This document shows positions 1 through 9,091 of a stretch of 37,159 bases of DNA, piece after piece; the stretch's first letter is position 1, and the number at the start of each line of letters is the position of its first letter. Made by a program: the position numbers and the translations under genes. This DNA is from Pseudomonadota bacterium (lineage in GTDB: Bacteria > Pseudomonadota > Gammaproteobacteria > Burkholderiales > Rhodocyclaceae). Location: assembly GCA_018261905.1 (NCBI GenBank), contig JAGTRU010000041.1, forward strand, positions 1-37,159, read 5' to 3'. The notes under the pieces were generated by a model that was given only the letters and a program-made list of their open reading frames with translations, did not search any database and was not told the DNA's origin.

Positions 1-98
1 GCAGCAATAACTGCACGGCCACCCTTGGTGCGCATACGAACCAGGAAGCCATGGGTGCGCTTGCGGCGCACGACCGAAGGTTGATACGTGCGTTTCAT
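1..98 (-). CDS. rpmH: Ribosomal protein bL34, 5' part (cut by window start)
   Basis: The reverse strand reads from an ATG at 96-98 and begins [20 protein letters not shown], the near-invariant start of 50S ribosomal protein L34, a small basic protein of the large subunit. About 32 of the roughly 44 residues are present; the rest lies beyond the window edge. The gene diverges from dnaA, the usual arrangement beside the origin in proteobacteria. The identification is secure; only the missing C-terminus limits it. Confidence 0.95.
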   Translation of the reverse strand, partial: MKRTYQPSVVRRKRTHGFLVRMRTKGGRAVIA

Positions 99-331
99 TT
101 GGTAATCCCTTGATGTGCTTAGAAAAACGCATGATTACACCTTGTTTACCCCCACTCTGTCAAGATCAATTATTTGCAAAAGCTGTGGATAACCTTGTGT
201 ATGAAGGGTAGAATCCAGCATCTTACGGCGGCCCCATGGCCGCCTATTTTGTTAAATAATTACCAAATAAATCATGTGGTTAATACCGCAGGTGACAGTC
301 GAGCGCCTGCTCGGTGAGGGTATCAATATCA
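99..331. promoter_or_regulatory. rpmH-dnaA divergent intergenic region with DnaA box
   Basis: This region carries the divergent promoters of rpmH and dnaA. One consensus DnaA box, TGTGGATAA (TTATCCACA on the other strand), lies at 184-192, directly after an AT-rich stretch. It probably serves dnaA autoregulation or the origin. An AT-rich run at about 248-275 precedes dnaA. Exact promoter elements were not resolved. Confidence 0.6.
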
Positions 332-1711
332 ATGGCCGGTTTCTGGGAATCCTGTTTGCTCCGCTTTGAGCAGGAATTGCCCGCACAGCAATTCAATACC
401 TGGATCAAGCCGTTGCGGCTGGACGGGGAAAATACGCCGCAAGACGGCTTGCGTCTGATTGCACCCAACGGTTTCATCATGAAATGGGTTCGCGATCGTT
501 ATCTGACGCGCATCGAAGAATATAGCCGCAGTTTTTTCTCGGTGCCGACGACCATTGCCCTGGTCATCGACAACAGCAAAGCGACCGCGGCCCGTGCCGA
601 AAACCGGATGACCGGCAGCAGCGGAGCAGCCGAGACGACGAGCAGCGGCAGCCCTAGCGCCGAAAAGCCGCGGGCCAAGAGCGGCAATTACGAGAAATCC
701 CGGCTTTTTTCCGCCTTCACCTTCGACAACCTGGTGGTCGGCAAGGCCAACGACCTGGCGCGCGCTGCCGCCGTGCAGGTGGCCAACAACCCGGGGGGCG
801 CCTACAACCCGCTGTTCATCTATGGCGGCGCCGGCCTCGGCAAGACTCACCTGATTCACGCCATCGGCAATACCATCCTCGCCGAAAACCCGGAAAAGAT
901 CGTCCGTTATGTGCACGCCGAGGATTACTACTCCGACGTCGTGCGCGCCTATCAGCAAAAGTCTTTCGACACCTTCAAGCGCATGTACCGGACGCTCGAT
1001 GTGCTGCTGCTCGACGACGTGCAGTTCTTCAACGGCAAGAACCGCTCGCAGGAGGAATTTTTCTTCCTGTTCAACGCGCTGATTGAAGCCCGCAAGCAGA
1101 TCATCATTACCTGCGATACCTATCCCAAGGATATCAACGGCCTCGACGACCGTCTGGTGACCCGCTTCGACTGGGGTCTGACGGTGCAGATCGAGCCGCC
1201 GGAACTGGAAATGCGCGTCGCCATCCTGAAGAAGAAGGCCGAGGCGGAAGGTCTGCAGCTCGACGACGAAGTCGCCTTCTTCATTGCCAAGCATCTGCGC
1301 TCCAACGTCCGCGAGCTCGAAGGCGCCCTCAAGAAGGTCCTCGCCTATTCTTCGTTCCACGGTCGCATCATTGCCCTGGACCTAGCCAAGGAAGCGCTCA
1401 AGGATCTCATCGGTTCGGTGCGCAACGTCGGCATGGACAATATCCAGAAGACCATTGCCGACTATTACAAGATCAAGGTCGCCGACCTCTTCTCGAAAAA
1501 ACGCACGCGGGCCATTGCCCGGCCGCGCCAGGTCGCCATGTGGTTATGTCGCGAAGTCACCTCGCACAGCTTCCCGGAAATCGGCGATGCTTTCGGTGGC
1601 CGCGACCACACCACGGTCATTCATGCCGTCAAGACCATCGATTCATTGCGCCTCAAGGACAGCGAACTCAATCACGACCTGCATGTATTGCTGCAGGTAT
1701 TGAAAGGATAA
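332..1711 (+). CDS. dnaA: Chromosomal replication initiator DnaA
   Basis: DnaA is the AAA+ initiator that binds DnaA boxes, melts the origin and loads the DnaB helicase. The product is about 459 aa. An N-terminal domain I (WIKPL region) is followed by a low-complexity Ser/Ala/Gly linker (about residues 85-120). The Walker A motif GGAGLGKT is at residues 165-172, Walker B is LLLDDVQFF, and the C-terminal DNA-binding domain carries the signature GGRDHTTVIHA. I prefer the ATG at 332 to the in-frame GTG at 314: GAGGG at 316-320 is a ribosome-binding site for the ATG, and homologous N-termini begin close to MxxFW. The gene is followed by the DnaA-box-rich gap and dnaN. Confidence 0.97.
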   Translation: MAGFWESCLLRFEQELPAQQFNTWIKPLRLDGENTPQDGLRLIAPNGFIMKWVRDRYLTRIEEYSRSFFSVPTTIALVIDNSKATAARAENRMTGSSGAAETTSSGSPSAEKPRAKSGNYEKSRLFSAFTFDNLVVGKANDLARAAAVQVANNPGGAYNPLFIYGGAGLGKTHLIHAIGNTILAENPEKIVRYVHAEDYYSDVVRAYQQKSFDTFKRMYRTLDVLLLDDVQFFNGKNRSQEEFFFLFNALIEARKQIIITCDTYPKDINGLDDRLVTRFDWGLTVQIEPPELEMRVAILKKKAEAEGLQLDDEVAFFIAKHLRSNVRELEGALKKVLAYSSFHGRIIALDLAKEALKDLIGSVRNVGMDNIQKTIADYYKIKVADLFSKKRTRAIARPRQVAMWLCREVTSHSFPEIGDAFGGRDHTTVIHAVKTIDSLRLKDSELNHDLHVLLQVLKG

Positions 1712-1921
1712 GGCTGTTGGTAAAGCTGTTGGCAAGCTGTCCATGCTTTGTGGATGATCCGGGGATATCCGGTTTATGGGAAAATTGTCCAGAATTCATC
1801 CACAGGCAATTCAGAGCTTTCTGCAGAGCCTAAAAGTTGCTGCAACAGTTTGATTTACAAGTTTATTTTTTTGGTTATCCACAGAGTAGTTCCCGATATA
1901 GTCTACTTAGGAATTTAATTT
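1712..1921. promoter_or_regulatory. dnaA-dnaN intergenic region, probable oriC
   Basis: This 210-bp gap holds three DnaA-box 9-mers. TGTGGATGA is at 1749-1757, TCATCCACA at 1796-1804, and the perfect consensus TTATCCACA at 1875-1883. A T-rich stretch at about 1849-1873 lies just before the last box and could be the unwinding element. Imperfect repeats of GCTGTTGG sit at 1713-1734. The cluster exceeds the single box upstream of dnaA, so the functional origin may lie here or be split around dnaA. That placement is inference; no skew analysis was possible. Confidence 0.6.
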
Positions 1922-3028
1922 ATGGTTCTTATTAAAACCCATAGAGACACGCTTTTAGCCCCTTTGCAGTCCGTATCGGGGATCGTTGAAAGGCGTCATA
2001 CCCTGCCTATCCTTTCCAACGTGCTGTTGGAAAAGAAGGGGGATCGTCTCACCCTGTTGGCGACCGACATCGAAATCCAGATCACCACGGCCACCGACGG
2101 AGCCGGTGGCGACGGCGACGGTGCGGTCACCGTCGGCGCCCGCAAACTGCAGGAAATCCTGCGTTCGCTGCCGGATACCACGGAAATCACCCTGAGCCTG
2201 GAAGACAAGCGGCTGCAGATCAAGGGCGGCAAGAGCCGTTTCAACCTGCAGACCCTGCCGGCCGACGATTTCCCGCGGATGACCATGACGGAAGGCGAGA
2301 CCAAGCAATTCAGCATCACCCAAAAGGCTTTCCGCGCCCTGCTCGGCAAGACCCAGTTCAGCATGGCAGCGCAGGATGTCCGTTACTACCTGAACGGCCT
2401 GCTGCTGCTGGTCGAAGGCAAGGAACTGCGCGCCGTGGCCACCGACGGTCACCGTCTGGCCTACGCCAGCGTCGAGATCGAAGCCGATCTGCCGCGCCAG
2501 GAAATCATCCTGCCGCGCAAGACCGTGCTCGAACTCAACCGCCTGCTGGTCGATAGCGACGAGCCGCTGAACATCACGCTGGCCTCCAACCAGGTGCGTT
2601 TCGCCTTCGGTTCGGTGGTCCTCGTTTCGAAGCTGATCGATGGCAAGTTCCCCGATTACGAGCGCGTCGTGCCGGCCACCCTGAAGAATCACATGACCGT
2701 CGGTCGGCAGATTCTGATGCAGGCCATGAACCGCGCCGCCATCCTGACTAATGAAAAATTCCGTGGGGTGCGCGTCGTTCTGGGCGACAATAGCCTGAAA
2801 TTGATTGCCGCCAATGCCGAGCAGGAAGAAGCTCAGGAAGAAATCGAAGTGCAGTACAGCGGCGATGTCATCGATGTCGGCTTCAATGTCGGCTATCTGC
2901 TGGATGTGCTGAACAACGTGCACACCGAAGAAATCCAGTGGAGTTTCAACGATGCCAATTCCAGCGCGCTGATTACCGTACCGGGCAATGAGCGATTCAA
3001 GTATGTCGTCATGCCGATGCGTATTTGA
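1922..3028 (+). CDS. dnaN: DNA polymerase III beta subunit (sliding clamp)
   Basis: This is the ring-shaped processivity clamp of the replicative polymerase; it also binds many repair proteins. The 368 aa length is standard. It begins MVLIKTHRDTLLAPLQSVSG, contains the conserved ERRHTLPILSNVLL segment, and ends in the typical VMPMRI C-terminus that forms part of the partner-binding pocket. The ATG start has an AGGAA ribosome-binding site about 8 bases upstream. It lies between the probable origin and gyrB, 40 bp before gyrB, in the classic dnaA-dnaN-(recF)-gyrB order, with recF absent here. Confidence 0.97.
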   Translation: MVLIKTHRDTLLAPLQSVSGIVERRHTLPILSNVLLEKKGDRLTLLATDIEIQITTATDGAGGDGDGAVTVGARKLQEILRSLPDTTEITLSLEDKRLQIKGGKSRFNLQTLPADDFPRMTMTEGETKQFSITQKAFRALLGKTQFSMAAQDVRYYLNGLLLLVEGKELRAVATDGHRLAYASVEIEADLPRQEIILPRKTVLELNRLLVDSDEPLNITLASNQVRFAFGSVVLVSKLIDGKFPDYERVVPATLKNHMTVGRQILMQAMNRAAILTNEKFRGVRVVLGDNSLKLIAANAEQEEAQEEIEVQYSGDVIDVGFNVGYLLDVLNNVHTEEIQWSFNDANSSALITVPGNERFKYVVMPMRI

Positions 3029-3041
3029 TTTCTGTACCTAA

Positions 3042-5558
<2,517 letters not shown>

Positions 5559-5570
5559 CGCGTTGTAGGA

Positions 5571-5616
5571 TCCCGCGATTGTCTAGATTTTTCCTAAAAG
5601 TCTAGATTTCGTGGGA
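5571..5616. repeat. Imperfect 46-bp inverted repeat after gyrB
   Basis: The outer arms TCCCGCGA (5571-5578) and TCGTGGGA (5609-5616) pair with one G-T wobble. The inner arms are two copies of TCTAGA (5582-5587 and 5601-5606), themselves palindromic. It has no T-run, so it is not a classical terminator. It sits exactly where the housekeeping sequence gives way to the accessory island. Confidence 0.55.
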
Positions 5617-5630
5617 ATCGAAGTGCAATG

Positions 5631-5659
5631 AAAGCCATCTTATTAAGGTGGCTTTTTTT
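5631..5659 (+). terminator. Intrinsic terminator downstream of gyrB
   Basis: The stem AAGCCATC (5632-5639) pairs with GGTGGCTT (5647-5654) around a 7-base loop and runs into seven consecutive Ts (5653-5659). It is well placed to end the dnaN-gyrB transcript. Confidence 0.8.
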
Positions 5660-5923
5660 GCCGTTTATTGATCTCATCATCGTTACCCGAAGTCGAGGTG
5701 GGTTGGTGATTTCTCGAAAGACCAGCATCAAGCACGACTGGATAGTTTCCTGATGCTTTACTAGCAAGCGGAATGCGTTATCAGGCAGTTGTAATTCATT
5801 GATTGTGAATTATTTATTTTTCCCTCCGCAGCACGCCCTTAGTCGGATATACAATCTACGCATTTAGGACGTTGCCATCGTTCCTACTCCATCAAAGATC
5901 TGCTGCAATAAGGACTCGAAACC

Positions 5924-6256
5924 TTGGAACTGGCGTTTGCTGAGCGCGAACTCCGAGCTTTGTGCTTGAATGAGTTTAGTGCCGTACAGGAACTCGGTAC
6001 TCGGGTTGCCGAGAAGTTGAAACGGCGCTTAGCGGATCTTGCTGCAGCACCTACGGCTTCTGATTTGTTTGGATTGCCGGGGAACCCTCGTCCGCATCCG
6101 GATTGTCGAACTCAAATTGTGGTGAATTTGATTGATGGCTGGCAAATGTACTTTGAGTCAGGGCACCTAAAGATGCGTGTATTCGATACTGGTGAGGTTG
6201 ATTGGGCGCAAACCAAACGTGTCAAGATTCTTAGGTTGGAGAACAGCAATGATTGA
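5924..6256 (+). CDS. HigB/RelE-superfamily toxin of a type II toxin-antitoxin pair
   Basis: This 110-aa protein resembles the family annotated as 'killer suppression protein' or HigB-like, small RelE-fold proteins that usually act as ribosome-dependent RNases. Typical features are the start MELAFAERELRALC, the helical LGTRVAEKLKRRLADL segment, a central FGLPGNPRPHP, and a C-terminal strand run with WQMYFESGH and VKILRL. The start is a TTG at 5924 with AAGGA at 5910-5914. It overlaps the next gene by 8 bp, the translational coupling typical of TA operons. Catalytic residues cannot be assigned by eye; family membership is a recollection-based judgement. Confidence 0.72.
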   Translation: MELAFAERELRALCLNEFSAVQELGTRVAEKLKRRLADLAAAPTASDLFGLPGNPRPHPDCRTQIVVNLIDGWQMYFESGHLKMRVFDTGEVDWAQTKRVKILRLENSND

Positions 6257-7316
6257 GACAACCAATTTTCTACCGGAGTGGGCGTCACCTCCCGGCGCAA
6301 CAATCAGTGACTTTCTCGAGGATCAGGGAAGATCGATTGACGATCTTGCGCGCGAACTTGGTTGTCCTAGTTCCTATACAAATCGATTGCTGGAGGGATC
6401 GATTCCAATTACGCAGGAGATTGCAAGTAGCCTCTCTCAGGTATTGGGGGCAACTTCTGATTTCTGGCTCGCCAGAGAGCGACAATTTCGTGAATCTCTT
6501 TCGAGGCAATCCGTTAGCGAAAAGTGGGTTAAGGAAATACCTGTCGCTGATATGACCCGTTATGGATGGCTACGCCAAGCTCAGGATATAAGGGACAAGA
6601 TAAATGCCTGCCTAGAATATTTCGATGTTCCAACCGTGACAGAATGGTACGAGAGATATGAAGGGGCTACTCGGTTAGCAGCGTTTCGGACGTCGACAGC
6701 ATTTACTTCAGCAGAAGGGGCTGTGTTGGCTTGGCTGAGAAAGGGCGAAATTGATGCTGCGAATATTGAGTGTGAGGAATGGGATCGGAAGCGCTTTAGT
6801 GAGGCTTTGCCTTACATAAGGGCGTTAACACGTACAAAGGATCCCTCGAAGTTTATTCCGCAATTAGAAAGCATATGCGCCGAATGTGGAGTGGCCGTGG
6901 TGATTGCGAAAGCACCTGCAGGATGTCGTGCTAGCGGTGCAACTCGATTCATCGCACCTAACAAAGCACTAGTGATGCTCAGTTTTAGGTATCTCTCTGA
7001 TGATCATTTCTGGTTCACGTTTTTCCATGAAGCAGGTCATTTGATTTTGCACGATACCAGTGCGTTGTTTCTCGAAGGAAGCGATTTTTGTTCTGGGAAT
7101 GAAGAAGAGGAAGCAAATAGCTTCTCTTCAAACACATTAGTCCCTATGGAACATCAATCTGCTATGCGAGCCTTGCCTGTAGATGGAAGAGCGGTAATGC
7201 GGTTTGCTCGGGAGATCGGAATTTCGCCAGGTATTGTCGTAGGACAATTGCAGCATCTTGAAATTTTATCGGCTAGACAGCTAAACAACTTAAAGGTCCG
7301 GTACTCTTGGAGTTAG
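6249..7316 (+). CDS. HTH antitoxin fused to ImmA/IrrE-family metallopeptidase
   Basis: The predicted product is 355 aa. A HigA-like helix-turn-helix domain occupies about residues 17-75 (SIDDLARELGCPSSYTNRLLEG, then ITQEIASSLSQVLGATSDFW). The C-terminal half is an ImmA/IrrE-type zinc peptidase with HEAGH at residues 260-264, preceded by FWFTFF. ImmA/IrrE proteins cleave repressors in phage and stress responses; fused to an antitoxin, the domain could process the antitoxin itself or a partner. I chose the ATG at 6249, which overlaps the toxin stop, rather than an upstream in-frame start at 6177 that would lie inside the toxin gene. Codon use is AT-rich, unlike the flanking genes. Confidence 0.8.
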   Translation: MIETTNFLPEWASPPGATISDFLEDQGRSIDDLARELGCPSSYTNRLLEGSIPITQEIASSLSQVLGATSDFWLARERQFRESLSRQSVSEKWVKEIPVADMTRYGWLRQAQDIRDKINACLEYFDVPTVTEWYERYEGATRLAAFRTSTAFTSAEGAVLAWLRKGEIDAANIECEEWDRKRFSEALPYIRALTRTKDPSKFIPQLESICAECGVAVVIAKAPAGCRASGATRFIAPNKALVMLSFRYLSDDHFWFTFFHEAGHLILHDTSALFLEGSDFCSGNEEEEANSFSSNTLVPMEHQSAMRALPVDGRAVMRFAREIGISPGIVVGQLQHLEILSARQLNNLKVRYSWS

Positions 7317-7353
7317 GATTCGGTGAATGTGAATACGAGAAAGAGGGGATGCG

Positions 7354-8160
7354 TCAGCAATAGACTTCACCGGCACAGTGGCCAATCCATTCTTGTATCG
7401 ATTCCTTAACCTTGCTTGTAACTCCAAAGCTGCTTTGAATATTGTGACTATAACCAAGCACAGATATTTCTCTGCCTAGTCCAATGCCTGAAATTTGACA
7501 AATTTTCCCGGTATAGGCGTATCCACGAACCCCGTCGCCTTGTCGCCTTGGTAATGTCCATTCTGGAATTACCTCGCGGACAAAGGAGCAGCCTGTAACG
7601 GTTTGAAGATGTTCAATTACGGACTGCCCATTGACGATTAGTACTTCCACCGCGGATTCCCTGAGCAGCAAGCCGAGTGCGTCACCTGAGTTCTTTATCA
7701 GAGCGGATCGCTGGCTAGTACTCAATTCGACCCACTTGCAGTGAGTGGCATAGGGTACCAAATCAAGGTGGCAGGCATCTGCGAAAATCCCATAGTAAGA
7801 CGCGTTAGCTCCCACAATTAGTTTGTTTAAGGCCTGAAACCAACCATCGTAGGGATTTCCAGCAAAGTAATGATTGCAGGAATCTTGGATCTTCTTAAGG
7901 TGCTCGAGCTTTGCGTCGGACCAACGCGTTAACCCCAGAGAACTGAGAGAGTGGAAGCGCCGATGGTGCCCATTCAGTTCAGTTCCCGAGACGTCGACAA
8001 ATTCGCGGTTGCTTGGGTTGAGACCAAGGGTGGCTACTCTAGCTTGATATAGGTTACCAAACGATAGAATCGGTGCGGCCCAAGGGATAACCTTTAGCTC
8101 GCGGAGATGAGGGCCATCTAGGCGCTGCACCAATACTTCGAGTATTTCCAATGTGCCCAT
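7354..8160 (-). CDS. Uracil-DNA-glycosylase-like protein (putative)
   Basis: This 268-aa protein is usually annotated as hypothetical. The segment VATLGLNPSN (about residues 42-51) resembles the GxNPS active-site motif of the MUG/TDG/UDG superfamily. HLDLVPYAT (131-139) is a conserved block in the group I remember, and LGYSHNIQSSFGVT (235-248) lies where the superfamily has its DNA-intercalating loop. If the fold is right, it would remove a damaged or modified base from DNA. It lies 23 bp downstream of the DUF4031 gene on the same strand, so the two are probably co-transcribed. It converges with the toxin-antitoxin pair. Function is inferred from motifs only. Confidence 0.55.
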   Translation of the reverse strand: MGTLEILEVLVQRLDGPHLRELKVIPWAAPILSFGNLYQARVATLGLNPSNREFVDVSGTELNGHHRRFHSLSSLGLTRWSDAKLEHLKKIQDSCNHYFAGNPYDGWFQALNKLIVGANASYYGIFADACHLDLVPYATHCKWVELSTSQRSALIKNSGDALGLLLRESAVEVLIVNGQSVIEHLQTVTGCSFVREVIPEWTLPRRQGDGVRGYAYTGKICQISGIGLGREISVLGYSHNIQSSFGVTSKVKESIQEWIGHCAGEVYC

Positions 8161-8183
8161 GCTTTCTCTCTCACTAGCTTTGG

Positions 8184-8486
8184 TTAGCAGAAAAGCTGTA
8201 ACTGTTCTGGCACTTTGCGACTCTGCACATGTAGTTCGTCTTTCATCCTGCGAGCACAGCCAATAATTTGTTTCCGACTACCTAATAACGCGCCAAGCTC
8301 AATTGCTAGCTCTCGAACCTGCACCGTAACATCATAGTGTGGGTACGAGGCGGATTGCTGGAACCATTTCCTCCGCAGCCCAAGCATATGGGCAAACTGA
8401 TGTAGTTCCTCTATCGAGTCCGCTACGAGGTGGCACCATAGCTGTCCCCTCCACGCAATTCGAACATTATCGACATAAACAGCCAC
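8184..8486 (-). CDS. DUF4031 domain protein
   Basis: This 100-aa protein starts MAVYVDNVRIAWRGQLWCHL and continues with ADSIEELHQFAHMLGLRRKWFQ and SYPHYDV, the recognisable pattern of DUF4031, a short family of unknown function common in phages and actinobacteria. The start codon is GTG at 8484-8486, with only a weak ribosome-binding site (GAAAG). It diverges from the XRE gene at 8531 across a 44-bp gap filled with dyads, so it is very likely controlled by that regulator. It is the first gene of an operon with the UDG-like gene. No biochemical role is known to me. Confidence 0.78.
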   Translation of the reverse strand: MAVYVDNVRIAWRGQLWCHLVADSIEELHQFAHMLGLRRKWFQQSASYPHYDVTVQVRELAIELGALLGSRKQIIGCARRMKDELHVQSRKVPEQLQLFC

Positions 8487-8503
8487 GGTAAACTTTCACA
8501 AAT

Positions 8504-8530
8504 TGCAAAATTTGCATAATATTATGCAAA
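8504..8530. promoter_or_regulatory. Overlapping operator dyads between DUF4031 and XRE genes
   Basis: Two overlapping palindromes fill the divergent promoter. TGCAAA-A-TTTGCA lies at 8504-8516, and the perfect 20-mer TTTGCATAATATTATGCAAA at 8511-8530. The second ends at the base before the XRE start codon and contains TAATAT, which could be a -10 element, so a bound repressor would block transcription both ways. The direct observation is the palindromes; operator function is inferred. Confidence 0.75.
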
Positions 8531-8857
8531 ATGGCCGAAAAATTCAAGTCCGAAGAGACTATCTATCATCTCGCTAATGCGCTTAAATCACGCAGAAAAG
8601 CCCTTGGCATGACGCTTAAGGAGGCTGAGAGTTGCGTGCAGATTAACTGCGGGCAGCTTTCTCGATTTGAGAAGGGTGATTTCAAGACAAACTCTGAAAA
8701 TTTGCAAAAATATAGAGTATTTTTGCAAATAGTTGATATTGAACCTTCTCCGCTAGAGGGCGCCCTTGGTGCCCGCTTAGAGTTGTTTGCCGCCCAGTCT
8801 CCAAGACATCGTAAGGCAGCAGAAGAGCTATTGAGTGCTCTTGAGTGCCTCAGCTAG
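8531..8857 (+). CDS. XRE-family transcriptional regulator
   Basis: This 108-aa protein has a Cro/C1-type helix-turn-helix over about residues 10-65: IYHLANALKSRRKALGMTLK, then INCGQLSRFEKGDF as the recognition region. A short helical C-terminal tail follows. The ATG at 8531 directly abuts the palindrome at 8511-8530. There is no ribosome-binding site, so the mRNA may be leaderless. A second perfect dyad with the same TTTGCA/TGCAAA core lies inside the gene at 8700-8730. The layout suggests an autorepressor that also controls the divergent DUF4031/UDG-like operon. An internal start at about 8609 (MTLKEAES) would destroy the HTH and is rejected. Confidence 0.85.
   Translation: MAEKFKSEETIYHLANALKSRRKALGMTLKEAESCVQINCGQLSRFEKGDFKTNSENLQKYRVFLQIVDIEPSPLEGALGARLELFAAQSPRHRKAAEELLSALECLS
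8700..8730. promoter_or_regulatory. Intragenic dyad inside the XRE gene, putative second operator
   Basis: The arms ATTTGCAAAAATA (8700-8712) and TATTTTTGCAAAT (8718-8730) are perfect 13-bp inverted repeats around the 5-base spacer TAGAG. They share the TTTGCA/TGCAAA half-site with the promoter dyads about 195 bp upstream. In-frame it encodes NLQKYRVFLQIV, a plausible helix, so the dyad coexists with coding. Confidence 0.7.
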
Positions 8858-9091
8858 TACTCGGGATTTGAGTCTTGTTCTTGAGTAGAAGTCCTGCCAT
8901 GTGAGCAGAAATGCAGATGCTTCTGGTCTGCCTCTTATCTTGGGCATTGATTCCGATTCGCCGCATCAGGTGCATGTTTTCGAGATGATGCTTACCGAGA
9001 CATCCTAGCGGAACGCCTCGATGGCTTGTTGAAGATTGCGCCTAAGACTGTGATTTGCTCAATCAGTAGCTAGATTGAGCCCTGGTATTAG
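8858..9091. other. Intergenic region between convergent XRE and AGPT-like genes
   Basis: No supported gene lies here; a 34-codon GTG frame from 8901 has no ribosome-binding site and no recognised product. A perfect 8-bp hairpin, GCTCAATC (9057-9064) and GATTGAGC (9073-9080) with an 8-base loop, lies 12 bp past the stop of the minus-strand gene and may end that transcript, though it lacks a T-run. Confidence 0.45.

Larger units (their letters stand above)
5559..5923. other. gyrB-toxin intergenic region, start of AT-rich island
   Basis: This 365-bp gap holds the inverted repeat at 5571-5616 and the terminator at 5631-5659, then AT-rich sequence leading to the toxin gene. No reading frame of convincing length was seen, and no tRNA or integrase that would explain an insertion. 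The promoter of the toxin-antitoxin pair probably lies at about 5800-5900 but was not resolved. Confidence 0.5.

Noticed and set aside
314..331. GTG start extending dnaA by six residues
   Set aside because: The ATG at 332 has a GAGGG site at the right distance and matches DnaA N-termini; the GTG lacks one.
8901..9005. 34-codon GTG frame between the XRE and AGPT-like genes
   Set aside because: No ribosome-binding site, no recognised product, and stop-rich surroundings; chance cannot be excluded.
9057..9080. 8-bp hairpin as a firm terminator for the TS/AGPT operon
   Set aside because: It is positioned correctly but followed by AAATC on the transcript strand, without a U-run; recorded only as possible within the intergenic entry.
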